A DNA stretch of 64,000 nucleotides from Lewinellaceae bacterium (GCA_016716135.1 JADJWX010000004.1:496001-560000), one strand, 5' to 3'. Positions 42,440 to 51,559 are shown, counted from the first letter of the stretch. Numbers and translations are program-made. The notes: a model not told the origin generated them from the letters alone.

Positions 42440-43690
42440 CTACCTCTTTTTTACTACATCCTCCACACGCGGGTCATTCAACACCTCCACGACACCGGCT
42501 ACCCCATTTTCCTCCTGCACAAATATCCCCTGCCAGGTTTGCCCACAGGCATTGTGCAGGCGGCAGCCGTCGAGTACCAGGCGGCCGCCCGGTTGCACGG
42601 TGATTCGGCTGCCCGGTGGCATCGACACCCGGCACGACAAGCGCAACACGCCGCCCGGAGCGATATTCAGGTGTCCTTCCAGGTCGCGGGCGCCTTTCCA
42701 GGAAACGGTGTCGGCAATTACCAGCGTCCGGTCTTCGTGCAAGGTACACCAGGTGGGCAGCAGGCATCGGCGGACGGCGCTGCGTTCGTCGGCAAAGGTA
42801 GCCTGTGCTTTACCGATCTGACAGGGCGTGAGTGCGATCTGGTAGGCATTGTAATCCATCATATTGTTGGAAGCCGTGTTCCGGCAGGGCGGGTCGGGCG
42901 ACCACTCCCAGCAATTGTTGGGGTGGTTGTTGGTATCGGGGCAGCCATCTTCCGCCCAGGCATGGTAGAGGCCGAGGATATGCCCGACCTCGTGGTTCAA
43001 CAGGCCATCAAAACTTTTCGGTCCCTCGCGGCTTTCGAGCACGCCGGCGATTTTGAGCGCCGTGCCCAGCGCGATGCCCTGGCCGTTGGCCCGGTACGTT
43101 TTGGACTTCATGCTGTCGGGGTGATGCACCATGACAAAAACATTGAGGATGGAGTCGGCCCCAATGCTGTATTTGCGCACCACGTCGCGGGAATAATTAT
43201 TCCGGTTTTTTCCCTGGGAAACGAAGAAGTACAGCGAATCGTCGTAGTGGAAATAGATGCCGTCGTCGTCCGGTTGGTCTGGCTGCGGCGTAAGCACATA
43301 GCGATAGCGTTTGGGCAAGGCAGGCGTGCCTTCGGGCGATCGCCAATGCCAGACATTGGTATCCAGTTCGGCATTGGAGTATCGGAGCAGTTCACGGATG
43401 AACACCCGCACCGAATCTTTTGGCCGGTGGGCGGTGCCGCTGCTGTTTTCCATCACATGCACGTTTACCCGGAGGTAGCGCATGGGCAGAAACTCCGGCT
43501 GCTTCGGATCGGGCAGGTACCCGCTCCAGTCGCGACAGGCCGGAGCCGCCAGGGTACGCCTGGGGGTGGCATTTGCTGGCGGCGGCTCCAGGTGAAATGC
43601 GCGGGTACGCAGGGTAGGTACACAAGCAAGCCACTGCATGCAAATCAAGGCGAGGCAAAGTCCCGAAAATATTAAGGCACGACCAGTCAT
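42440..43690 (-). CDS. M43-like zinc metalloprotease
   Basis: This 416-aa exported protein is probably a metzincin of the pappalysin (M43) kind. ATG 43690 overlaps the stop of the rhodanese gene as TGATG, pointing to translational coupling; the upstream TTG is unlikely. The N-terminus is a signal peptide with a possible lipobox at WLAC. The zinc motif is HEVGHILGLYH (His233, Glu234, His237, His243) and the Met-turn is in NNMMDYN. Segments VNVHVMENSSGTA and DSILNVFVMVHHP are typical of the family. The C-terminal 90 residues (LEGHLNIAPGGVLRLSCRVSMP) form a beta-rich region without a clear T9SS tail. Confidence 0.85.
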   Translation of the reverse strand: MTGRALIFSGLCLALICMQWLACVPTLRTRAFHLEPPPANATPRRTLAAPACRDWSGYLPDPKQPEFLPMRYLRVNVHVMENSSGTAHRPKDSVRVFIRELLRYSNAELDTNVWHWRSPEGTPALPKRYRYVLTPQPDQPDDDGIYFHYDDSLYFFVSQGKNRNNYSRDVVRKYSIGADSILNVFVMVHHPDSMKSKTYRANGQGIALGTALKIAGVLESREGPKSFDGLLNHEVGHILGLYHAWAEDGCPDTNNHPNNCWEWSPDPPCRNTASNNMMDYNAYQIALTPCQIGKAQATFADERSAVRRCLLPTWCTLHEDRTLVIADTVSWKGARDLEGHLNIAPGGVLRLSCRVSMPPGSRITVQPGGRLVLDGCRLHNACGQTWQGIFVQEENGVAGVVEVLNDPRVEDVVKKR

Positions 43691-44001
43691 CAAGGTTTGT
43701 TTTCGCCGTAGGCCTCCTTCCAGGCGAGGACGCCGCCGGTCAGGTTACGCACATTGGCAAAACCTTGTGCCTGCATGAGTGCCTGGGCCATGCCCGAACG
43801 GTTGCCCGAGCGGCAATAGACGATGACTTCGTCGTTTTTGTGGGCATCCAGTTCCCAGAGCTGGTTCATAAGATTGCCCAGGGGGATGAGTTGTCCGCCG
43901 ATGTTGAATTCTTCGTTTTCCCAGGCTTCGCGTACGTCAACCAGGGTAAGGCTTTCGCCGGCATCGAGTTTTTGCTTGAGTTCTTGTACAGTGATATCCA
44001 T
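43690..44001 (-). CDS. Rhodanese-like single-domain protein
   Basis: This 103-aa cytosolic protein contains the sulfurtransferase active-site loop CRSGNRS (catalytic Cys63), preceded by LVDVREAWENEEF and followed by GFANVRNLTGGVLAWK. Single-domain rhodaneses carry persulfide sulfur in thiosulfate or polysulfide metabolism. It shares a TGATG overlap with the downstream metalloprotease gene and follows the PASTA gene by 36 bp containing short GAATGAGT repeats. Confidence 0.92.
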   Translation of the reverse strand: MDITVQELKQKLDAGESLTLVDVREAWENEEFNIGGQLIPLGNLMNQLWELDAHKNDEVIVYCRSGNRSGMAQALMQAQGFANVRNLTGGVLAWKEAYGENKP

Positions 44002-44037
44002 GACAATGGGGCAATGAGTGAATGAGTGAATGAGTAA

Positions 44038-44880
44038 TTATTGACCCCCGCAAGCTGCGGGCAGTTCCTGGGTCAGGTAAAGATCAATTTGTTCGCCGAC
44101 CCGCATGGTACCTTCGGCTTCGTAGGGTGGTGTCTGCCGCCACACGTAGGCCGATTGCTCATCGTACACGGTGGCATCTTTGATGACAGCGCCGATACTT
44201 AGATTGCTGCTGGTGATCAGAAACCGGGCGGCATCGTAGGTTTGGCACACGCAGTCGGGGATTTCCACCGTCAGCGTGACCTGTTCGGAAACAATAAAGT
44301 CGATCGTGGCGCCCATTTCCACCTTGAATCCGTAGCGGATGTCCTGGGTGACGGTGTCGCCACGGTATAGCACGGCGACAATCGTATTTGGCGCCAGTTT
44401 GGGATCGGCGACCCGGGCCAGAATACGGGGTTTCAGGCCAAGGCGGTTGATTTTACGGCTGTACAGGTCGTAGTCGTCGCTCCCGACCAGGTCCGGCATT
44501 TTTATAATGTCCGGGTTGTTTTTCGTTACGGTAAAATAAATGGTGCGGCCTTCCTTAACGCGACTTTCCGCTTTAGGGTTCTGGGCCAGCACTTCGCCGG
44601 GCGGCCGGCCCGGCACGTAAATGGAGTCGTTTATTACATATTCAAAATCGCGGCTCTGCGCTTTCCGAACGGCTTCCTGAATACCCATGCCCACATAATT
44701 TGGCACCTGCAAACTTTCTCCGTGGTTCGTATAACATTTCAGCCACCAGAAAGTCATTAGCAGCAGGCCGGCGAAAAACGCAATCAGGCCGAGGCAGTTT
44801 TTGACAACAAAAGGAGCGGTAAAAAAACTGTACAGTTCAAATCCAAGGTGGCGGATCTTCAACCAAATTTTTTGCATCAT
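44038..44880 (-). CDS. PASTA-domain membrane protein
   Basis: This 280-aa protein has one transmembrane helix (residues about 28-46: GLIAFFAGLLLMTFWWL) and three extracytoplasmic PASTA-like domains. The first two are marked VPNYVGMGIQEAVRKAQ with VLAQNPKAESRVKEG, and MPDLVGSDDYDLYSRKI; the third is IPDCVCQTYDAARFLI. There is no kinase domain, as usual for the Bacteroidota version, which is thought to bind cell-wall or lipid-II-like ligands. It diverges from mvaD and leads the rhodanese-protease run. Confidence 0.88.
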   Translation of the reverse strand: MMQKIWLKIRHLGFELYSFFTAPFVVKNCLGLIAFFAGLLLMTFWWLKCYTNHGESLQVPNYVGMGIQEAVRKAQSRDFEYVINDSIYVPGRPPGEVLAQNPKAESRVKEGRTIYFTVTKNNPDIIKMPDLVGSDDYDLYSRKINRLGLKPRILARVADPKLAPNTIVAVLYRGDTVTQDIRYGFKVEMGATIDFIVSEQVTLTVEIPDCVCQTYDAARFLITSSNLSIGAVIKDATVYDEQSAYVWRQTPPYEAEGTMRVGEQIDLYLTQELPAACGGQ

Positions 44881-45035
44881 AGGAGGTACAGGGTAGGTTA
44901 CCGACGGTTTAATTTTCGCAGGGACTCCCGCAAAAGTAGGCCAAATAACAGGAAACTGAACCGGGTTTTATCCGGCATTCCGTTTCTTTGCCTCCCCGGC
45001 CAATATCTCAATATCCTAATATCCCAACACACAAC

Positions 45036-46121
45036 ATGTACGAAAATCCGCGGCTCATCCTCGACTCCTCCAACCCGCCCGAACCCGGGCAGATCGTTTG
45101 GCGCAGCCCAAGCAACCTGGCCATCGTAAAATACTGGGGCAAACACGGACGCCAGCTCCCGCGCAATCCCTCGTTGAGCCTTACGCTGACGGCATCCTGC
45201 ACCGATACCGCACTGGGGTATGCGTTTAAAGAAACAGTGAACAATCAGATTGACCTGGAATTCAAATTCCACGGGGAGGAAAACGAAGCCTTCCGCGCCA
45301 AAGTGCTTGCTTTTTTGGAAAGCCTGGAGCCGCAGTTCCCGTTTCTGCGGCAACTTGAACTCAGCATTCAAACCGGCAATTCATTCCCACATTCGGCGGG
45401 CATTGCCTCCTCGGCGTCTGCCATGTCGGCCCTGGCACTCTGCCTGTGCACGCTGGAAGATGCCCTTTTCGGCACCTTGCAGGAAGAAGACGCCTTCGAT
45501 GTGAAAGCCTCGTACATCGCCCGCCTGGGCAGCGGCAGTGCCTGCCGGTCCATTTATCCGTATGCCGCGTTGTGGGGCAAAACTCCGGCAATGGCCGGCT
45601 CTTCCGACGAATTTGCCGTGCCGGCGGAAGATTTGTTGCATCCGACATTTAAGGATTTTCACGACGATATTCTGATCGTCAGCACCTCGGAAAAATCCGT
45701 CAGCAGCAGGGCCGGCCACGCCCTCATGGAAGGCAACCCGTACGCCGACGCCCGGTACAAACAAGCGCAGTCCCGCCTGAGCACGCTAATTGAAGCCTTG
45801 CGCACCGGCGACCTTGAAGCCTTCGGGAAAATTGCGGAAGACGAAGCCCTGACCCTGCATGCGCTCATGATGGCCAGCAACCCTTCGTACATGCTGCTGC
45901 ATCCGAATACGGTGGCGCTGATCGAAAAAATTCGCGCTTACCGTGCCGAAACCAAACACCCGGTCTATTTCAGCCTCGACGCCGGCCCGAATATTCACCT
46001 GTTGTACCCAGGCTCGATCATCAGCGACGTACGGGGCTGGATCGAAGAAGACCTGAAAGAACATTGCGTGGACAACTGGTATATCCAGGATTGGGTGGGT
46101 GAAGGCCCTGAGGAGATTTGA
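45036..46121 (+). CDS. mvaD: Diphosphomevalonate decarboxylase
   Basis: This 361-aa GHMP-family enzyme makes isopentenyl diphosphate from mevalonate diphosphate with ATP hydrolysis. ATG 45036 (MYENPRLIL) is chosen; upstream codons are repeat-like. Motifs are SNLAIVKYWGKHG near the N-terminus, the phosphate loop FPHSAGIASSASA, and GSGSACRSIYPYAALW. Near the C-terminus FSLDAGPNIHLLYP carries the catalytic Asp region. Its presence means the organism uses the mevalonate route for isoprenoids rather than only the DXP route. Confidence 0.94.
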   Translation: MYENPRLILDSSNPPEPGQIVWRSPSNLAIVKYWGKHGRQLPRNPSLSLTLTASCTDTALGYAFKETVNNQIDLEFKFHGEENEAFRAKVLAFLESLEPQFPFLRQLELSIQTGNSFPHSAGIASSASAMSALALCLCTLEDALFGTLQEEDAFDVKASYIARLGSGSACRSIYPYAALWGKTPAMAGSSDEFAVPAEDLLHPTFKDFHDDILIVSTSEKSVSSRAGHALMEGNPYADARYKQAQSRLSTLIEALRTGDLEAFGKIAEDEALTLHALMMASNPSYMLLHPNTVALIEKIRAYRAETKHPVYFSLDAGPNIHLLYPGSIISDVRGWIEEDLKEHCVDNWYIQDWVGEGPEEI

Positions 46122-46130
46122 TAGATTGAA

Positions 46131-46517
46131 TTACGATTTAGGAATTACGATTTACGATTGGTTCACCATTCCGGCACAGGTATGTTTTCAGTTTACTTAA
46201 AGAGGTGATTTAAACTTTAATCGCTTCACCTGCCCTAGCCGGAATCAAATCCGCGAAAATCCGCGTTTCGCCGCAGGCGAATCCGCCTCATCCGCATCCT
46301 ATTCCTGTTTATCAGGAAATCCAAAGGAGGGTCCCCAACGTAGAGCGATTGGAACGCGGATAAACGCGGATTTGATTCTGCTAACAGTAATTTTCAGATT
46401 ACTGGCGAAGCATAAGTTTAAATCACTTCAAAAACTGTGCGCACGCGAGAGTCTATCCAACCTCCGAAAGATGAACCAATCGTAAATCGTAAATCGTAAA
46501 TCGTAAATCGTAAATCC
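46131..46517. repeat. Large nested inverted-repeat element
   Basis: Three arm pairs are seen: outer 46131-46167 with 46470-46517 (built of TTACGATT / AATCGTAA units), middle near 46202-46227 with 46407-46429 (GTGATTTAAACTT-like), and inner 46240-46267 with 46353-46378 (AATCAAATCCGCG-like). The outer right arm has expanded to five tandem copies of ATCGTAAA. No gene is present in this 500-bp gap between mvaD and the next start. Confidence 0.7.
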
Positions 46518-46549
46518 AAAATCGCAAATCGTGGAATCCTCCCGATTTA

Positions 46550-46580
46550 TTGCGTTGCCCGCCAACTGGCCGTATCTTTG
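46550..46580 (+). promoter_or_regulatory. Bacteroidota-type promoter (TTG ... TATCTTTG)
   Basis: TATCTTTG (46573-46580) matches TAnnTTTG, and TTG (46550-46552) sits 20 bp upstream, fitting the -33/-7 layout of Bacteroidota promoters. It is about 40 bp before the GTG start of the HYC_CC_PP gene, consistent with driving that gene and the TonB receptor. Confidence 0.5.
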
Positions 46581-46621
46581 CAAAACCTTTCAGGTTTTCA
46601 ATTCAATTTTCCCAGCAACGC

Positions 46622-47101
46622 GTGCATAAAAAAACGTACATACCGGTACTCTGGCTTTGGATGGCAGCCCTGCTGCTCTCCACCGTGGGTATCAGTGTGC
46701 AACAGCTGTACTGCTATTGTTTGGGCGAAACGGCTGTTTCCGTGTTTCTTGATGCCGAAGATCCGTGCGAGGCGTTCATTTCGGAAGCCACCGCCGATAC
46801 CTGCTGCGCTGCTTTGGTTGGGACATGCTGCGAAAGGGAAAAGAGTCTGCAAGCCGAACCGGCGCCCTGCTGTCCTCAAAAATCGGTGCAGGTTTTTTTA
46901 TTAAAATCGGAATTCACCGTGGCGCAGCCCTGGCAAAAAACCTTCGACTGCCCGCTCTGGGCCGATGAATTGCCCGGCTTTTTGCGTCTTTACCAGCCTG
47001 TAATCTGCGCCACAGCCCCTGCCCATACCATAAATGCGAACCTGCCGCCTCCCCTTTCCGGCCGCCAGATCTGCCTGCGGCACGAACGACTCCTTTGTTA
47101 G
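46622..47101 (+). CDS. Small cysteine-rich HYC_CC_PP-type protein
   Basis: I favour GTG 46622 (VHKKTYIPVLWLWM), which puts a single signal or anchor helix at the N-terminus and lies 42 bp after a good promoter box; the ATG at 46550 lies inside the promoter. The mature part has the pattern of HYC_CC_PP proteins found beside Bacteroidota TonB receptors: YCYC, then DTCCAALVGTCC, CCPQ and finally NLPPPLSG. The many paired cysteines suggest metal, for example copper, or thiol chemistry in the periplasm, but this is inference. The gene is followed directly by a TonB-dependent receptor. Confidence 0.75.
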   Translation: MHKKTYIPVLWLWMAALLLSTVGISVQQLYCYCLGETAVSVFLDAEDPCEAFISEATADTCCAALVGTCCEREKSLQAEPAPCCPQKSVQVFLLKSEFTVAQPWQKTFDCPLWADELPGFLRLYQPVICATAPAHTINANLPPPLSGRQICLRHERLLC

Positions 47102-47242
47102 ATGTAACGCGAACCTCTGGTTCGCTCCAAAACTTTCCCGTATTTCAACATGTACTGCCTCCGGCACGTACGAATTTTTGCAATTTACCATCTTTGAACA
47201 CATCGTTCATGCCCTGCATGTAAACATTGTTCGCGTTACATC
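47101..47242. repeat. Inverted repeat filling the gap before the TonB receptor
   Basis: Perfect 14-base arms GATGTAACGCGAAC (47101-47114) and its complement (47229-47242) bound the whole intergenic space: the left arm begins at the last base of the previous stop codon and the right arm ends at the base before the receptor ATG. Related TAACGCG ends occur at 22657 and 50950. Confidence 0.7.
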
Positions 47243-49474
47243 ATGAAAAAACTACTAATTCTACTTTTGATATGCACAACGGGCGGTTTAAACGCCCAGC
47301 AACCTTCCGAAACCATCTACGGCATTGTAACCAATGAAAAAGAAGAGCTGCTCATCGGCGCCACCGTGCAATGGGCCGGCACCCGCCTCGGCACCATTAC
47401 CGACACCCTCGGCCGGTTCTGGTTGCCGCGCCAGACCAAAGCCGCCAATCTTCAGGTAACTTACGTCGGTTACGACCCCGTTCAGGTAGAAATTCTGCCC
47501 AACGAAGACAGTATCTGGGTAGAGGTAACGGGCATTTCCCAAATCAGGGAAGTTACTGTTTCCGACGCCCGTTTCGACACCCAGGTTTCCACACTCGACA
47601 CGCGTAATGTCGAAAGCATCCATCGAAATGAACTGCGCAAGGCGCCCTGCTGCAACTTGTCGGAAAGTTTTGAAACCAATGGCGTGGCCGATGTCACCTA
47701 TTCGAATGCCCTCACCGGGGTAAAAGAAATCCAGATGTTGGGTTTGCGCGGGATTTACAGCCAGTTTATGGTGGAAAACCGGCCTACGCTTGGCGGGATT
47801 GCCACGCCTTTTGCCTTTGAGTTTATCCCGGGCACCTGGCTGAACGGTATTCAACTGGCCAAAGGCGCCAGTACGGTTAAAAACGGCTATACCGGCATTA
47901 CCGGTCAGATCAACACCGACCTGGTAAAACCACACACCGATCTCCCCCTGTTTGTCAATGCTTTCACGTCCTCGGAAGGCCGCGGCGAACTGAACGTGCA
48001 CCTGAATAAAAAAGGAAAAGGGAAAGTGTCTCACGGCCTGCTCACCCATGCCAGTTTTGTGGAAAACAAGTGGGACATGAATGACGACAATTTCTACGAC
48101 GCCCCCAACCGGCATCAATTAAACGGCCTGTACCGGGCATTTTATGAAGGACCGCTCGTTTGTGCCCAGTTTAATGTGCAAGCCCTCACCGACCGGCGCA
48201 ACGGCGGCCAGATTCGCCCGATCGACGGGATCCCCGGCTTTTTCGGCGTGGATCAGCAGAACGACCGCGTGGAGGTTTGGGGAAAAATGGGCCGAAAAAA
48301 CCTGTTCGACAAGCCTTACATGGAAATCGGAAACATGCTCTCCGCTTCCTGGCACCATACCGAAGCCGTGTACGGCCCCAACCGCTACCGGGCCACCCAG
48401 CGCTCGGTGTACTGGCAATCGCTTTTTGAAACCATTATCGGCACCACCGATCACAAGGTTATTTTCGCGCCGTCCGTGCAACACGACGATATCGACGAAA
48501 CCGTCAATGAGGGCGACCTCAGCCGTACGGAAACGGTGCCGGGCGCTATGGTTGAATATACCTACAGCCGCCCGAACCTGGACATGGGCATCCCCGACCT
48601 GGTGGTGGTACTCGGCGGCCGGGTCGACCACAACAGCCGATTCGGTTGGTTTGTCACACCGCGCCTGAGCGCGAAATACAATTTCAGCACCGAAAGTGTC
48701 GTGCGCATTTCTGCAGGCCGGGGCTTCCGCTCCCCCAACCTGATCGCCGAAAATATCAGCCTCCTGGCCAGCAACCGGCCGCTGCATTTCGCCAACGACC
48801 TGAGTTACGAGGAAGCCTGGAACTACGGTATCAACTTCACCCAAAACTTCAAACTGGCCCGCCGCAGCGGCAGTTTTAGTTTCGACCTGTACCGCACTGA
48901 TTTTCAACGGCAAATTCTGGTAGATGTAGACCAATCGCCTACCGATGTCTTTTTCTACAACATCGACGGCAGATCCTTTTCCAACAGCCTGCTGACTACC
49001 CTCCAGTACGCACCGCTGCCAGGGCTGGAAGTCAAACTGGTGTACAAATGGAACGACGTCCAGGCCACCTTTGCCGACGGTCAAACACGGGCGCTCCCGC
49101 TCGTCGCCAAACACCGCGGATTAGTTACGCTGGACTACACCACGCCCAACAAAAAGTGGATGTTTAACACCAACGTTCAACTCGTAGGCCCGCAACGTTT
49201 GCCGGATAATTCGAAAATCCCGCACGAATATGCCCACGATTTTCACCGGGAACAAAGTCCGGTGTACGGGTTGTGGAGCGCGCAGATCACCCGGAGCTGG
49301 AAAAAGATCGAATTTTACCTTGGCGGCGAAAACCTCACCGGTTTCCAGCAGCACCAGGCAATCATCGCGGTAAATGAACCCAACAGCCCCTATTTCAACG
49401 GCTCGCAAATCTGGGCGCCGGTGATGGGGACGGTTGCATACCTCGGGGTGCGTTTTTCGCCCTCCGGATTGTAA
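47243..49474 (+). CDS. TonB-dependent outer membrane receptor
   Basis: This 743-aa receptor has a signal peptide (MKKLLILLLICTTGGLNAQ), then a carboxypeptidase-regulatory-like domain (residues about 25-105: IYGIVTNEKEELLIGATVQW, GRFWLPRQ) and a plug domain with the marker APCCNLSESFETNG and the segment VKEIQMLGLRGIYSQFMVEN. The remaining roughly 500 residues are a 22-stranded barrel (SAGRGFRSPNLIAENISLL, YGINFTQNFKLARRSGSFSF). The CC before NLSESF is a feature of the subfamily that pairs with HYC_CC_PP proteins; a metal or metallophore substrate is a reasonable guess. No inner-membrane transporter is adjacent. Confidence 0.9.
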   Translation: MKKLLILLLICTTGGLNAQQPSETIYGIVTNEKEELLIGATVQWAGTRLGTITDTLGRFWLPRQTKAANLQVTYVGYDPVQVEILPNEDSIWVEVTGISQIREVTVSDARFDTQVSTLDTRNVESIHRNELRKAPCCNLSESFETNGVADVTYSNALTGVKEIQMLGLRGIYSQFMVENRPTLGGIATPFAFEFIPGTWLNGIQLAKGASTVKNGYTGITGQINTDLVKPHTDLPLFVNAFTSSEGRGELNVHLNKKGKGKVSHGLLTHASFVENKWDMNDDNFYDAPNRHQLNGLYRAFYEGPLVCAQFNVQALTDRRNGGQIRPIDGIPGFFGVDQQNDRVEVWGKMGRKNLFDKPYMEIGNMLSASWHHTEAVYGPNRYRATQRSVYWQSLFETIIGTTDHKVIFAPSVQHDDIDETVNEGDLSRTETVPGAMVEYTYSRPNLDMGIPDLVVVLGGRVDHNSRFGWFVTPRLSAKYNFSTESVVRISAGRGFRSPNLIAENISLLASNRPLHFANDLSYEEAWNYGINFTQNFKLARRSGSFSFDLYRTDFQRQILVDVDQSPTDVFFYNIDGRSFSNSLLTTLQYAPLPGLEVKLVYKWNDVQATFADGQTRALPLVAKHRGLVTLDYTTPNKKWMFNTNVQLVGPQRLPDNSKIPHEYAHDFHREQSPVYGLWSAQITRSWKKIEFYLGGENLTGFQQHQAIIAVNEPNSPYFNGSQIWAPVMGTVAYLGVRFSPSGL

Positions 49475-49863
49475 TGCGAACTGTTCTTTCGCGTACATTT
49501 TTTTCCCAGGGCTTAAGCCCTGGGCTAAGAAAGGGAAGCATGGGATTGAAGAAAGGTTCATGGGCTATAAAAGCGAAGCCCCCGGCAGAAAAGCAAGGTG
49601 AAAATTCATGGCATAAGCCTAAGTCAGCACCCCATTCCCAATACCAAATTTGCTGATTCAGCGAACCAGATAGTCGCCTGATCAGCCCGGAAAACCATAC
49701 CGGGCTGATCAGGCCCCCATACCGGTATTTCAGCATGGCTCCGGGGGTTTTTAGTCGAGAACTCCGGAATAACTGCCGCATTGCATGTACTTTTTGTGAA
49801 CAACCGTAGCCAAAAGCGGCTGCGCAAACAGCAAATTTTCACGTTCACAAACAACAACTAAAC
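49475..49863. other. Gene-free gap with two hairpins
   Basis: A perfect 20-base palindrome CCCAGGGCTTAAGCCCTGGG lies at 49505-49524, the likely end of receptor transcription. A second stem, CCTGATCAGCCCGG (49677-49690) with its complement at 49700-49713, follows. No convincing reading frame was found; the overlapping minus-strand frames are repeat translations. Confidence 0.6.
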
Positions 49864-50952
49864 ATGAAGAATGCAATGACAATCAAACTGTTGGCAACCA
49901 TCCTGGCCATTGGAACGGCCGGGTTTGCCTGGTCTCAAGGAATCACGACACCGCGGACGGCCAGTCCTGCGGCCCAGGTCTCCCAAACCATCGGCATTTC
50001 AACGGTCAAGGTGGAATATTCCAGGCCTTCCGTCCGGGGTCGCCAGGTCTGGGGTACACTCGTGCCCTACGGCTGGAACGTGCAGGGGTTTGGCGCCGGC
50101 AATTCGGCGCCCTGGCGGGCCGGCGCCAACGAAAACACGGTGCTGGAACTTTCCCATCCGGCAAAAGTGGCCGGGCAAATGGTTCCGGCCGGGCGCTACG
50201 GGCTTTTTTTTGTGATCAATGCAGACAATTCCGGCGAGGTCATTTTGTCGAAAGACAACCGTTCCTGGGGAAGTTTCTGGTACCGGCCCGAGCAGGATCA
50301 ACTGCGGGCGAAAATTCAGCTGCGCGACATTCCGCACACGGAACTGCTGACCTACGATTTTATCAATTTGGATAAAAACTCGGCCGAGTTGGCGCTGAAC
50401 TGGGAAAAGAAACAATTTCCGGTAAAGATTGAATTTGCCGTGGATGAACTGGTCATCGCCAACGCGGAGGAAGAACTGAAAGGCCCGGTCGGGTTCAACT
50501 GGCAAGGCTACAACAGCGCGGCAAATTACGCGCTGCAAAACAATATTGCCTCCGACAAGGCGCTGGGCTGGATCGACCAGGCGATTGCTCAAAACAAGAG
50601 TTTCACGACTCTGATCATCAAATCGAAACTGCTGAAGCAGGCCGGCAAAACCGCCGAAGCCGAAAAAATCGAAGCAGATGCCATGGCTGTCGGTACCGAG
50701 GTTGAGCTGAACCAGTTCGGCTATCAGCTGCTCGGCGCGGGCAAGCACGACGAGGCCATCAAAATCATGCTGATCAATACTAAAAACAACCCGGAAAGCG
50801 CCAACGCCTGGGATAGCCTGGGTGAGGCGTATGCCATTAAAGGCGATAAAGAAAACGCGGTGAAGGCGTTTAAAAAGTCGCTCAGCATGAATCCGCCGGC
50901 CAACGTTAAAGCCAATTCGGAGAAATACCTCAAGCAACTTGGGGCGATGTAA
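49864..50952 (+). CDS. DUF2911 and TPR protein
   Basis: This 362-aa exported protein has a signal peptide ending near AWSQG. Residues about 30-185 are a DUF2911 domain (VKVEYSRPSVRGRQVWGTLVPYG, WRAGANENTVLELSHPAKVAG, PAGRYGLFFVI, DNRSWGSFWY). The C-terminal half has TPR motifs (KAEKIEADAMAVG region and NAWDSLGEAYAIKGDKENAVKAF). DUF2911 proteins are periplasmic with no known biochemical role. Its TAA stop is part of a TAACGCG repeat end. Confidence 0.9.
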   Translation: MKNAMTIKLLATILAIGTAGFAWSQGITTPRTASPAAQVSQTIGISTVKVEYSRPSVRGRQVWGTLVPYGWNVQGFGAGNSAPWRAGANENTVLELSHPAKVAGQMVPAGRYGLFFVINADNSGEVILSKDNRSWGSFWYRPEQDQLRAKIQLRDIPHTELLTYDFINLDKNSAELALNWEKKQFPVKIEFAVDELVIANAEEELKGPVGFNWQGYNSAANYALQNNIASDKALGWIDQAIAQNKSFTTLIIKSKLLKQAGKTAEAEKIEADAMAVGTEVELNQFGYQLLGAGKHDEAIKIMLINTKNNPESANAWDSLGEAYAIKGDKENAVKAFKKSLSMNPPANVKANSEKYLKQLGAM

Positions 50953-50980
50953 CGCGCACTGTTAGTTCGCGTCGAACAAA

Positions 50981-51553
50981 AAACATGCGTTATCCCGAAT
51001 TTTTAAAATGACTTCGGAGAAGTCAAATATTTGTAGATCAGAGATTTAAAGGCGATCGGCGACCTCGGAGAGGTCGCATGTGCAGGGGTTAGCACTTGGA
51101 TATTCGACCGCTCTACCGGCGTGCAAAGGCAAGTTATATTTAGGATTCCCGCTTTCGAGCAGACAGGTTCCTTGCTGCACTCGGAATGACAAGACCACCT
51201 TATAAGAATCCGGGGGGCGAAAGATTTGGAAAAAGGGAACATTGCCGCGCCCCCCAGTTTTGGCCTCAGCCTATCCCACTATGGTTGGGCTAAAAGAAAG
51301 GGGCGACGAAATGTTGCTTTACCGGGTTTTACCGCCCCTCCCTGTTTTATTAATACGCATTGTCATTCCGAGCGTAGCGAGGAACCTGTACAAGCGCAAG
51401 GGAGAAATGCTAAAAGCCAAATGGTTACCACAAATATTACCAATCATTGCACGCCGGTACCGAGGTCGGGCAACGGGTAACCTGAGCATTTCTACAAATA
51501 TTTGACTTCTCCGAGGTCTTTTTTATGGAAAAATACGGGACAACGCATGTTTT
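50981..51553. repeat. Long imperfect palindromic element (about 570 bp)
   Basis: Terminal arms 50981-51038 and 51491-51553 (CATGCGTT, ACTTCGGAGAAGTCAAATAT and complements) are inverted. Internal segments repeat the pattern: GAACCTGTCTGCTCG-like sequence near 51150-51185 against CATTCCGAGCGTAGCGAGGAACCTGT near 51360-51390, and GTCGCATGTGC near 51072 against GCACGCCGG near 51448. Plus-strand frames at 51226 and 51242 are translations of it. It fills the gap between the DUF2911 gene and the small membrane protein. Confidence 0.65.
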
Positions 51554-51559
51554 CCCGTA

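Noticed and set aside
44005..44037. GAATGAGT tandem repeats between PASTA and rhodanese genes
   Set aside because: Only about three 8-base units in a 36-bp gap; likely a simple-sequence leader rather than a regulatory array.
46470..46517. Possible CRISPR-like tandem repeats (ATCGTAAA)
   Set aside because: Units are 8 bases with no spacers and no cas genes; they are an expanded arm of an inverted repeat.
48119..49114. 331-codon minus-strand reading frame
   Set aside because: Antisense to the TonB receptor barrel, whose strands and motifs are unambiguous.
51226..51505. Two plus-strand ORFs of 84 and 87 codons after the DUF2911 gene
   Set aside because: They lie entirely inside the 570-bp imperfect palindrome and translate repeat motifs (CHSERSEEP).
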